Assembly: GCA_026168455.1 (NCBI GenBank)
Contig: CM047425.1
Location: 8,840,001-8,904,000 of the forward strand
Source of the DNA: Theocolax elegans
Lineage: Eukaryota; Arthropoda; Insecta; Hymenoptera; Cerocephalidae
Length of the DNA stretch: 64,000 bases
Direction: 5' to 3'
Below the pieces are notes generated by a model. It was not told where the DNA came from. It worked only from the letters and a program-made list of their open reading frames with translations, and made no database searches. Positions 10,874 to 27,900 of this stretch are shown piece after piece. Every line of letters starts with the position of its first letter. The first letter of the stretch is position 1. A program made the translations under genes and the position numbers.

Positions 10874-12659
10874 ATGCCAAGATTTGAAGAAACTTCATTT
10901 ATTGAAAGTAAAGGTAAGTTTAATATCAAATAATTATACTAACATAAATATAAATTTTCTATTTTTTTTTATATATTTCAGTTGATGAACCAAAAGATAC
11001 ATCAAAGAAATCAATGTTATCTTTTAAATTTCAAAATTCTTCTAAAGTAAAAACTGTTTTACAAGGATCTGCTGCAAAGGCTTTCTCAAATGTAGAAAAA
11101 CCTTCATTGGTTAAAAAAAATAAATTAATTTTATTTGACGCAAATGAAAGTAAAGAATCTTCTGAAAAAAGTGAACTATTTTATAATGAACCTTCTTGGA
11201 GTGGTTGCCCTAAAGATGTTTATAAAATTGAAGTATTAAAATCTGGTGTTATTTTAAATATTTTAAATCTATCCTGTAAAAACTATCACATTATTGGAAA
11301 TTCATTATCTTGTGATATTTGTTTATCGCATGAATCCATATCTAAGTTTCATGCAGTTTTACAATATCGAAATATTACAGATTCTGGAAATGAAAAAGGA
11401 CTATATATTTATGATTTAAACAGCGAAAATGGAACATTTTTGAATGGAAATAGACTAGAACCTAATACATACATATTTCTTCGTAGTGGATATATAATTA
11501 GTTTTGGTGATAGTCCAAAAAAATATGTCTTGCAAACACCAAAAGATAATGAAGAAAAAGAGGCTGAACTATCAGCTACTGAATTACAGGACTTAAAAAA
11601 TCTAGAATCAGAAGAAAAAATTAGATTGGAGGAGCAGCGTTTGTTGAAAGAAACTCAAGAAAGATTGATAAAAGAAAAAGATTATATTAATTGGGGAATA
11701 GCAGATGATGAAAGTACAACAATGACAGATAATACTGAAAATTCAGAAGAGAATAATGATGATTTATTTTTGGAGAATCCACAAAAAGCTTTGAATGATT
11801 GGTTTAAGTGGGAAGGACATGATTTGGAATATCAGACAGAAGACAGAGGTTTTGGTAGATTTAGCTGTTACATTGAGTAAGTACTAAAATTGAAATTTCG
11901 CTAATGTTAATTAAAAGTAATTAAGAAACTAAAAAAGAAGTATTTTTACAGCATACCTGTAGACACTATGGGAACATTGGAAAGAGTAGAAGTACATGTT
12001 GTTGGAGATAAAATAAAAGCAGTAGATGCTTGTAATTTGGAAGCATGTAAATTTTTAAGTAAAACTGGATTTTTGAAAAAAGCTAGAGGTATCTTGTAGA
12101 ATCTTAATTTTTTACACAATTTTATCTGCGTAATAACAATATTGTCAATGTTATATATTTTAGAAGAGAAAGAAAGTATCACTCGGGATTGGAAAGCAGT
12201 TGATTATTATGATTCAGATGATGATAATTTTTTGGATCGAACTGGAATAATAGAAAGAAAACGTCAACAAAGAATGCAATTAGATGGAAACTCAAGTATT
12301 CAGTCTGAATTGCATAATTCATTAGTAAGTACATAAAAATTGTCAATGTTAATATAATTATTGTTTGCATTTTTAATATTTCCTAATTATTTATATTTTA
12401 GATGGACAGGTATTCAACAATAATAGAACGAATAAAACATTTAGAAAAGTTAATATCTGAACAGAAGCCTGAACATGATGATGTAGAAGACTTGGAAAAA
12501 GATGCATTAGATGTATTTATGTCAAAATTAAATACATCAACATTAAATAAAAGTGAAATCCGAGATATGAAAATGGAACTTCATAATTTATATCAACAGA
12601 AAATATTATTAAATAAATCTATAAATGTAAATAGTCTAGATAAATGTGATAATTTATAA
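10874..12659 (+). CDS. SLC4A1AP: Kanadaptin (SLC4A1AP) homologue, FHA-domain protein
   Basis: Five exons: 10874-10913, 10982-11876, 11952-12088, 12164-12324 and 12402-12659. The sum is 1491 nt (496 aa), and all junctions keep phase. An FHA domain spans about residues 95-198, with the phosphopeptide-loop signatures IIGNS, SISKFHAVLQY and SENGTFLNG. It is followed by an acidic coiled stretch and NWGIADDE. The segment EYQTEDRGFGRFSCYI and the motif YDSDDDNFLDRTG are kanadaptin hallmarks. The C-terminal third is helical and charged. Kanadaptin was named as an adaptor of the kidney anion exchanger, is largely nuclear in animal cells, and its FHA domain implies phosphothreonine binding. This protein ends soon after the coiled-coil segment and lacks the long acidic/proline-rich tail of the vertebrate proteins. 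AATAAA lies at 12748-12753. Confidence 0.92.
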
Positions 12660-13525
12660 TGTATGATTCAATCTTAAATTAATATTAAAATTTATAAAAT
12701 ATAAGTTGTAAAATAATGTAAATACAAATTTTTTAGATATATTTTGTAATAAAAAATTTATAAAAGCAGAATTTATGAAAATTAAATTGATTCCATGAAA
12801 TAAAATGAAATTTTATTCAGAAGAAATAATCTAGTATAAAAATAGTATTTTTAATATTATCATTAAACTGATGAAAATAGGTGTAATATTTACTAATTTT
12901 GTTTTATTTATATATACACATGCATATTTGATTAAATTTTATGATTTTATGTAATAAAATGTTTAATAAATTTTTCTAATCAAATAAAAAATAAGAAAAT
13001 AAAGAAATTATTCACATAAAAACACTAAAAAATAATTAAATAAGTGATATCAAAATTAAGTTATATTTTGCAATAGCTGATGCAATAAATACTATATGAG
13101 TCAATTTATCATTACAATTTAAAATTTGACGTTTGCATAACCTGTATTAAAAATTTTTAAATATTAAATAATTTACAATATCTACATAAATTTTAAAATG
13201 ATTGAAGTGAAACTGTAAATTATAAAAATAATTATTGCATATCGTTGCAAGTCTCTGATGAAAAAAGGATGCAACACCGGCTCGCGTATCGGTCACATGG
13301 CCCTCGATCATCGTACTCGTCGTAGATTCGTAGCTCACAAGACACACGATTCAATCACCAATCAGCGAGCTACTATAATATACGAAAGCGCAACCAATAA
13401 GGCTTTAGCAGAAGGTTATAAAGAAACATGATTCGCAGCCAGTAATGTGCATGCCTTCTGCATCATCGTCGAGGATCCATCCGAGTTTCACGCATTTACA
13501 ACGATATTTATTTTATGAATGAAAC
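12660..13525 (+). promoter_or_regulatory. Kanadaptin-AFG3L2 intergenic region with AFG3L2 promoter
   Basis: The first ~580 bp are AT-rich 3' UTR and spacer with no gene. From about 13240 the base composition rises. CCAAT boxes are visible at 13358-13362 (within CACCAATCAGCG) and 13394-13398 (CAACCAATAAGG), 128-168 bp before the AFG3L2 ATG, a normal position for NF-Y type promoter sites. No TATA box is obvious. Promoter function is inferred from position. Confidence 0.5.
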
Positions 13526-17566
<4,041 letters not shown>

Positions 17567-20500
17567 TTATATTTATTTCTTTCCGTTTTACAAGTCGTAC
17601 AACAACAAAAAACTATTGTAAAATACATTTATTATTTTGTATGTCATTTAAATAAATGAATTTCATTTCATTCATTTATAAATAAGATTTATATATCTTA
17701 TTACATATGACATTATTATATACATATACAATTCGAGTTGAGTGTTTAGCAGAAGTCGAAAAGCGTGAAGAAAAAACATTTTACAGTGAATTTGCATATG
17801 TAAAATTATACAAAATACATTCATATTGTTCACAAAGTCTGTAATAAAATACTTTTTTTTAAACACCGGTTCGATAAATGTATAATTAATTTTATCCAAA
17901 TGTTATAAACATACGAAGAAGGAAATAATTGGATGGGTAAGAATAAAGGAAAGAAAATTTGGTACTATTGATATACTTGAGAACATTCGTTTATTCCGCG
18001 TTACTGCCACGTACAGAGATATTCGTAATAAAATTGAAAAAACACGATGTATACCTACGTGGTCGGGGTTATATTCGATACAAAGTATTCAATTTAATTT
18101 TTATTTAGCTTTTGTTGTTCTTGTTATTATTATACTTTTTTTTCATCACGCAATTTTTATTTTTCCCACGTGTTTTTGTTTTCTTAGACACCTTAGGTGT
18201 GAACGGCGTTGTGATACAATATTACGTTGATATTAAATTGTACACTTTTTATGCAGCGATATGCATTAAGCCAAGGATTCTATAACAGTGAATTTATATT
18301 TATATATCTATGAATCTTTGTAAATTTAAGGAGATACGAACGGATCTCGATGTGCATTACTACATTTATTATTTGTATAGGAATTGTGTAATTTTTACTA
18401 AAATTTGTTATCAACAACAAATTTTTATTAAATATCTATATAATAAATATCAAAGCGTTTTCTTTTTATTCGAACTATTAAACATTAAATTTTGTAATAA
18501 ATGTCAAATTCTTTTATGGGTATATACTCATTACATCGGTAAGTTGTAATATATCATTAGATCCCTTCATATCCCCTTTAATTTATTTCCCGTACTCAAT
18601 TAAACAATGATTCTCAAAAAATTTTGCTAAATGGTAATTGTACCATTGCTCTATTTCAAAATAATGAAACGTTAAGTTTTCTTATTATCCTTGACTCACG
18701 TATATAGCAATTATCTGCAACAGTGCTCGGCATACAAGTTTTGGCACTTAAACGCAACACGTTGTGCCTCGTCAACTCTTTCGTCCAGTTTAAATGAAAT
18801 GGAGAACTATAGTAACAAAATGAAAATATTACAACGTTTATATCCAATGTGTGGTGTGAAGTTGAAAAAAAAAGTATTATTGCGGATACACCAATAGTAT
18901 ACCCGTAATATCGCCACATTTTTTTTTTGATCCCATGACAGTTCCCCGTTACAACGTTCCTAATCCGAATTAAATTTATTTAATTTTTTGTTCATCTAAA
19001 TTGTTTTTCTTTTATTTTTGTTTTCGTACGTCACCGCAGCTTCTACAAAACTATATGTCGACTTTATTGATTAAATATGTATAGATTTCGAAAGTATTAC
19101 CATACAACTTAGTGCTAATCACTAATGAAATATCGTACAATCACTAAATTATTGCTTTGTCGTACCTTGTATCACACTAATCTAAATTCTAACGCCTTCG
19201 TTCTCACGTTATAACTGCATTTTTTTCATATTGTTACTTGAATATCTTTTTCGTACTAACTTCTTTTTTATTCAATCTGTTGTCGTTAAATTACAATTTC
19301 TTTTTATTTTAAACGAGTATAATCAGCAAGTATATTCAGCTATCGTAAAAAATTTGGATCTTGTAAAACGATACACCTGAACCGTAATATAATTTTGCAA
19401 AGTTCGACATTGAAATTAATGATAACGTCGTATGCGTGATTAGAATTTCGTATTTTCTTTTTGTACAAAAAATATATTATCATTTATTAACGGTTTTTCC
19501 GAATATTGAATTACACAACTTAAAGTAATTTTTTTTTTCTTGCAATGCACTATAAAAATAATCACATACGTTCAACCGCAAAAACGCATTTGCAATGAAT
19601 TTTCGGTATTGGACTTGTTTTTTTTTTCTATACGTCACTAATGAACTATGAATAATCTATGAAAATTCGAAATATATAGATATTAGCAGTCGTTGGCAAT
19701 CGAGAATCGGTATAGCTTCAAAATTTATAACAAATTTTTACGTAGCTTGCGCCGATACATACTAACAATGTGTCAATTATACGTGTCGATATTACTTATA
19801 TTATACGAAGCATACAAGTTTTTAATTATTTTCTTTTATTTTTTCATTCATTTATGTTACAAAGGGATATAAAACAATATTTTTTTCAAAGCCTATGCGC
19901 TTGTATATTAAAGACTTTTTTTTTCATTTTTTTTTAATCTCTTAAAATTGTTACTTCGAGCATTTTTTTTTTCTTCATCAAACTTAACGCTTTTTTTTAT
20001 GTCTTCGACGATCGAAAAATTAGTTTATAACTTGTTCTTCATCTATGTTGCATTTTATTTTAATTTTTTTTTGGTGTTTACTATTGTGCCGTACTATGTA
20101 TACCATACACTGCATCAGGATCGGGAGCGAACATTATAATTAATTATTGACTAGACGACATCTTATACATAATATCCATTATAATCGATTGACTGTTTGA
20201 GTATTATTGGTATATTGTATATATATATATGTATATGTATATCATAGGAGGTGAGATTAATTTAATTCTAATCTGACTTGGAGAGGAAAGGGATGTAGGT
20301 CGAGCATATATATATATGTATATATATATAATTTATACAAATGCGTGTACAGCGTGGAATTTTGGTAATTTTGTTTCAATGCTTTTGTATATGCTCTTTG
20401 CGTCTATAATTTTACCTAATACGACATTACAATTTGCGCGTGTCTTACTGGTTTTTTTCTATTTTTTTTTTATCTTTCTTTCAAATTACATAATATAATT

Positions 20501-23500
20501 ATTTATACATATTACATATGCGCGTTGTGTGTGTGTGTAACGACCCTCAATTAACGAGTTTAGCTTTATACCATCACTTCGAATGTAAAAAAGCTTTCCT
20601 ATCACCGTATTTTTATTTTTTCTTTTTCACTCAATAAGTCAAACAAATTACTCTTTTGAGCGGATTCTTTGCTTTATTTTATCTTTCCCTATATAAACTT
20701 CGACAAAAATTTAGAGTGCCTTTTTTTCGTAACACTTATAAAAATATTCATCGTGATCTATATGTTACATCTTCGAGATAGAGATAGAGATAGATATAGA
20801 GATAGAGATAGATAGGATTAATTCAAATTCAAATTAAAATACATATCGTAATCGTTTATTTAGGTTTAATTTATAAATTGATAATCGCTTTCTTCAATTA
20901 ATAACCCAATTGACTTTTCTTATATAAATTCTATTACGAAGTACAAAAATAGTTTTTCTAATACACAATGTACCATCTTTGTTTGTCTTCATTTTCATTT
21001 TCACTTTTTTTATTTACTTTTTTTTTGTTGACGTTCGCTATACGAAAACTCGAGATTCAAAGGTCGATACTTTTATAATCGATCGTACAATCTCTTATAA
21101 ATATAATTTTGTTTACTATATATAATATATATAATATGCGTGTGTATGCTAAAAATTCCTTATACAACTATACGTATTCGGAGTAAATGTAAAAATTGAT
21201 GTACATGCTGGACTACTGGCATTCTTGTACAAGGTTTTCTTTTTCTATTCGTGTCTACAATCGACGGTTTATCGTTGATGTTTTTCCTTTTGGTTTGCTA
21301 TACAAAATCAAAGGATATATCTGTGTATGTTTATATATACCTATTTTTTTTTCGCAACGTACATAATCGAGAAAATGTAAAAAAATTTTATCTTCTAAAA
21401 GAAAAGAAAGTTATTGGCTTGCAAAAATTACCTACTTCAATAAAACGACATAGGACCCTGCATCAACTTTTTATCACTATAATGAGTTATTTTATTTTAT
21501 TATTCCCTTCATACACGTTCCATATTCGCTTTGTTTAATCATTGAGAACAATGACTAGATTTATTCTTTTACATAAAACTTCTCATAAGTGTTCTCATAA
21601 GTGTTCTCATATATTTTACTAGATTAACTGTATTTTTTGTTTTATCTTTTTCTATTCGGAAAGCGCCTGTTATTATTGCATTACCATGTCGGTATATAAG
21701 TAAGGATCAAAGGTATATCTCGTTGGCTAAAGATTATTTCGGAAATTGGACCGCCTTATGAATAATATTTTAACCTAATGACCCAATAATGATGATTAAT
21801 CAAATTATTACCAAACTTTAGACCTTTAACGTGCAAAAAAATGTAGTAATAATTTGGTAATAGTACAAGAACGAGGAAACCTAATTTTTCTTTGTATAAA
21901 TATGTTAAAAAAAATATTTTTCCATTGCGGTTATACTTTATTTTATTATAAGACTAGATTTGATTTTGCGATTACAATAATTGGTCCTTCTAATGGACGA
22001 AAGTATTAGCGTCTAGCACCTTCTTAATTTCTTCTATTTGTTGCATATGTACATTTTTCTAATTCTTATCTATTTAAATTTATACGATTAAGTCAAGATT
22101 ACTGTGACAAATGGATTTTTATATTTTTTTAAGTATCATTAGATTATTGCATTTTTAATTATGATATTTTAATTATACAGTGTAATATCGTTTTCCAATT
22201 TCCACAGTTTAAATAATATTGTAAATGATGGAATTTATAAAAAAAGATGTGAAAAGTATTAAAATTATAGTACAACAGACGTGTAAAAAATAAATTATCT
22301 ATTATTCGCGATGATCTTCCTAAATATCAATTTAGTGAGTTCGAAACGTGGACTTCTTCGATGGTTATTGAATAAAAAAATAAAAGAATTAACTTATTAT
22401 TTAATTTGTTTGGTGTTGGTAATACGACAGAATAGAAAAGAAAAATATCTAATTCTGTAAGATCGCGTAACACGGAAAAAGAATCGAATTTCATATTAAT
22501 GGAAACCACGACGCAACACGTTCCATAATTCAAAGGCGCGTAACTTGACTACTTTTTTTACACCGTTTACTTTATCTTTCTCCCTCTGTTTCACTTTTTC
22601 TTTCAATAGATACGTGTACGTACACGTAACCATCTCCCCCCCCCCCCCCTCCCACCCCTCCGCCCCTCTTGAGAAAAAAAAACATACAAATAAGAAATAC
22701 CGTGCTTGCAAGCTTGGGTAAATCACGAATCACTTTTAATGGACAGTGTGCCACAGAGTTGTCCGGCTATCGAGTCGCAACAGGTGGCGGTTACCCAGAC
22801 TCGCAGCTTACTATATACGTTGTGCTTTCAACCCGAAAAATTTCCCCCTAAAAAAGAATTCCGCGTATATTGGCTACTTAAAAGAATGATTCTTTTTTTC
22901 CCTTCTTTGTATACGTACACCCGCGAATCTTAAAGAATCGTTTAACTATTTTGTAAAACTTATTACATAATACGGTGACAATGGAGCAGATGGAGTATCA
23001 ATGAATTACGAAATAAAGCAACGCGCGAGTATTACAAAAGCTTAATGTCTATATCAGTTATTTTTATAAAAAGCCGTTTGTAAATTAAAGTAACAAGTAT
23101 TTCGTCATAAATTAAAAAAAAAAGAAAGTTGTAGTAATAAAAATTCATTTGAACAATAGTTTCCTCGTTCTTAACAGGGTATAATCAAATTTATCACAGA
23201 AATTAAATCGAGAGAAAGACAAATTATTGACTAGTTCCTTTAAAAAAAAAATATTGCACACTGAATATATAATTTTATCATGTTAGATATATACAAAACA
23301 GGTGATAATCATACGATACGTTAATACGTCACCTGAACATATAAATTACGAATAATATCTTTTTGACTCGCGCAGTACACAAAATAGAACTTTTTGTGTT
23401 TACGTTTCTGTATGTACGAAACATATTTGAAACACATTTCGGACAAGAAGAAAATAATCACGAAAAGTTAAATCTTGGTATACTTGCGTAATGTAAAAAA

Positions 23501-24946
23501 ATTGATGATTCATGAAAAATGATTTTTAAATTTATTTGTTATTACGTGTGTATATATTACGTGCCTCGAGTCGCTGAATTTCGAAGCTAAGCTAAAAAAA
23601 GGTTTCTTTCGTAAAAGTTCTATATTTCATATAAGTATGTATATAATATGCAAGAACGCTGCGAAAGTTTCAAATAATCGAAATATTCGATGTTCTTCGG
23701 CGTCTAATAATATATCTCATACATATATATATACCTATATATGCATATATATATATATGTATGCATATACACTTACTTGATTTGCACCGTATACAACATT
23801 CGGCGTTTCTTTCAGCCGTTGGGTAGTCAGCTTTTTTTTTATTGCTGTAGCTTTCCCTCGAATAAACAAAACTTTTTTTCGCAATCAATTGCGCTGTCTT
23901 TCGTACTATTTATACAAATGTGAACTTTCTTATATTATTACAGAAAAATTATCGAAACGAACTATATGTTCAAATTTCTACGTTAGCAGCAAACTGCTGC
24001 ATAATTACGTCTTATAACTTTTTGTAAATGTATATATACATATGTTTATTCAAATTATGATTCCATTATAAACGAGAATTGATTGACTGAATATATCAAA
24101 ATAAAGAACTATGCAACTTACGAAATTTTAAATTAAAATAATATAAAATTAATTTGTAAGTCCTACATTTGCGTTTAAATATCTACAGAGTTGAGCGCGT
24201 GTTCTAAAAAAGTTAATTAGTTGTATATATTTAATTATATTGTTTAAATGAAATATACGTGTTTCTATAAATATGAAAATAATGTTAAATAAATAGTTGT
24301 TTCGATACATTATTCCATTTGACGTTGAATTAATTTGAACGGTAAAGTCTTTTGATCATGGAAGTTAAATTTTTGAAAAAGACACCGTTGTAAATAATTC
24401 GACGTGTTTTTTTTTGTTTTTGTTTGACAAAATTACTGCAGTTCACGTATAATACAATTATATATGTATAATTCGTTATTCGTTGGCGAAGATAATTGGT
24501 ACAGTTTCGAACGAGACGTCCTTTCCTTTCCTGGTCCACTGTACTTGTACACATTTGCAAGTACATTTATGCTTCTTACTATTTTTATCATCTTCTTTAC
24601 TCGTTATTATATTCTTCATTCTGCAAAGGTATTAATACATGTACACAAAGACAAATTTACATTGTTCCAAGTACGAGAGGTGTGTGGTATGAAATTGTAA
24701 CTGCAATTTTCAGGTAAATTTGCAAAATGTGTCTTGCCCAAAAATGTCACTATCCTATAATTTTTAGTAACTAAAAGTCGAATAGTATACAACAAGTGTA
24801 AATTTACATAAAATATATGTATCTCTGTATTTGGGTACGCGTTGTCAAATAAAAGAATAATGATTCCGAGAAGAGAGAAGAATATTCACCTGTTTGGTGT
24901 CTCAGGCAATCATATCCTCGGATGGAAGGTTGTTTTTATTCTTTGT
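17567..24946. other. AT-rich region between AFG3L2 and scratch; probably includes the scratch 3' UTR
   Basis: The first ~90 bp are the AFG3L2 3' UTR. The rest is AT-rich with many homopolymer T runs, TA microsatellites (around 20220, 20310 and 23720), a GATAGA repeat (20777-20813) and a poly-C run near 22640-22650. Long 3' UTRs are usual for neural transcription factors, so an unknown part probably belongs to the minus-strand scratch mRNA. No reading frame here has protein-like composition, and I saw no tRNA. One compact block at about 22690-22860 is less repetitive and is listed separately. Confidence 0.5.
22690..22860. promoter_or_regulatory. Candidate enhancer block containing a Snail/Scratch-type E-box
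   Basis: This block is more complex in composition than the AT-rich surroundings. It contains CAACAGGTG at 22778-22786, the form of E-box bound by Snail and Scratch zinc fingers. It lies about 2.2 kb beyond the scratch stop codon, so feedback control of scratch is possible. Function is inferred from motif and position only. Confidence 0.3.
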
Positions 24947-27900
24947 TTAAAATGGCGCGAGCGGATCAGACTCAGGTGAGTTTTCCTCGTTGTCGCGTTG
25001 ACACGCCGACTCGAGGTGTTTATTCAGATAGGACTTGAGGGCAAAGGACTTTTTGCACTTTGGACACTCGTAGTTCTTGTCCGCGGAGTGAGTTTGCATG
25101 TGCGCCCGCAAGTTCGACCTGTCGGCGAAAGCTTTGCCGCAGTGGGCGCAACCGTACGGTTTCTCACCGGTGTGACTTCGTAGGTGACCTTGGAGTAACC
25201 ATGGCCGAGAGAACATTTTCCCACAAATTCCGCAACTATGTGTAAGCTTGTGGGTAAGCACGTGCATCGCTAGAGCTGGCATACTCACGTACGCTTTGCC
25301 GCAGTGGATGCATTTCTTCGCGGACTGCGAGTCGATGCTTCGGTGAGTTTGCTTGTGCCGAGAGAGATTCGAGGATGTGGCGTACTGCTTACCTGTTGAC
25401 AGTTTTTATACATACTATTTAATTATGTGGAACATCTCCTCTTGTTCGAATATATAATTGAAAATTAAGTCGATGCCAAAGCTTCTTTACATATTTAAAT
25501 TTCGCGCCAAAAAACTTTATTGATTACTCCGTGTTAATCGTAAAAATAATTATTTTAAATAAAAATAAAGAATTGTCCTCGTTAGATATCGTAAAAAGCA
25601 ATATTTCTGTCAAGGAAGAGTAAATAATATTGTTCCATTTTGTGGTACACTTTGATTTACTAAACGAAGCTATTATGTTTTACCTTTTTTAGTGAGCCAA
25701 AATTTTCTCAAGAATAAAACAATAAGATTTACTCTTCTTTAACAGAAATGTTGGCAAGGATAGATTAGTACACTTAAGAAATAAATACATAATAATACAC
25801 ATTATTTTTGTTCACGGTATACAAATATTTTACATAGTAATTGATATTAATAAAAATAATTGATTATTTTGTGCACCGAGCACAAATACAAACATAATGT
25901 GTTTAATTCTTGGATGTACGAATCTACCCTTGCCGAAATGTTGCCTGTTATGACATCTAGCGGGGACAACTTTTTATTTTTATTTAAAATAAATATTTTT
26001 ACAATATGAAATTTAAACTTCTGCAGACCTCCAATGAATAAATATATGAATGTGGTAATTATGCACAACTAAACCCATTACGTTAAAATAATTTCTTCAT
26101 TTTGAACATTAATTACATTCTTATAAGTATTTTAATTTAAGCGATATTTAACGTTTACTTAATTAATATTTAATGATCAATAATATTAAATTTACTTATA
26201 AATATTTTCTTACTTATTAATGGATAATTATACTTTATGGTTGTCTTACTTTATACACTTACAATCAACTGTAACTGTAAAATAACCATTAAAAATAGAT
26301 GATAATTGTTTTAACACTGACGTATGCGATAGCTACTTGTAGCTTCTTACATCTTGCAGGTCAGGTGAATATAGACTTGGGGTTTTCTGACTTAAGAACG
26401 ACTTGACCCCACACCTGACCGGGATCGATATAATTGTTGCGCGAATATTCGGCTTTAATATTTATATGCTGCTACTGTACTTGATGTAATATTTTAAATA
26501 ACTTTACAATGTTTATGATAATTAAATTTTTAAATTAAAGCTTAATATAATTAAAAAAAGGATTTCTCGTTGAATTAGAAAAAGAGTTATTTTTAAGATA
26601 GAATTATTGTTTATAAAAGTATTCTTACGTCATTAGTCTATATAAAAACAACAGTAAGAATGCACATTATTTATTTTCAACTTGTAAGTAGCTCATTATT
26701 TAATTATTTTTTACACATTAAGCATTATAAATACGAATTTTTAAAATAACTGTATATGCTATTCGCTGCATGGAAATTATGGAAAATTCGGAAAAGTAAA
26801 GAAATTTAATTATGAGGATAGAAAGTAAATTGTTTACAACTATTAATGCATAATTATTTGCAATTCGAATTAATTTTGATGATTAATTGAGTTTATTAAT
26901 GTATTATACGAATTATAGGAAGAATTAAGAAACCTAAAAATTAAATGATTAATTATACAATGAACGAAATAGGGATAAAAGATTTTCAAAACATTTAGTA
27001 TGAATGGTTAAACTTTGTTCTTCGTCATTGCAGAGGGTTGAACGGAAAGAACGTAAAGGTTTGATAGAAAACTTTATAATCGATCGTTTCTTATATAAAA
27101 GCTTCTAGTCCCTAGGGCTATGTCGACGTCGGTTCCACGTTAAAAATCACTTCTCCTTCTCTCTTTCTTTCCCTCTGACGTTCAATATAGTCGTGGTTAG
27201 TCAGCTGTTGTTGACTTCGTTGCTAGGCGCGACGAATTTCTAGTCACGAGATCGCGTCAAATCTTTTTTTAATCGAAAGCACAGTTATATAGCGGGGATG
27301 AATTTAAGTTAACAGGAGGAGAAAATATATTGTAAATTTCCGGTGTATATGCATACTTGAGTTTAATACAGTTATTCGTAAAATATTTAATTGATAATGA
27401 TACATACCGCATTCGCAGCAGACGTATCTACCAGTTTTCGAAGTTTCAGGTTGTTCGAGACTTTCACCTTCTGTTCCAGCTTTCGGTTGTGGCACGGACG
27501 GCGGTACTTTTCGATTTTTCGACCTTCCATCCGATACCATAAGAGTATCGTAAGTGTAACTGGCTGCTTTGATCTCCGTGATCTCGGGAACTGTTGTTTG
27601 CACCTCTTTATCGCGTTGACTAGGTTGGGAATTTGGATTACTGTTTTCAACATCGCTGTTGCACTCTGACGCGGGCGGAGTCAATGGTGCTGCTGTCTCG
27701 ATCATCATTGGGTGTGACTGTTGTTGCTGCTGTTGTTGTTGTTGTTGAGGTTGCTGTTGAGGTTGCTGTTGTTGTTGTTGTGGTTGCGGTTGTTGTTGAG
27801 GTTGCGGTTGTGGTTGAGGTTGTGGTTGTGGTTGAGGTTGTGGTTGTGGTTGAGGCTGTTGCTGTGGTTGTAGTTGAGGTTGTGGTTGAGGTTGAGGCTG

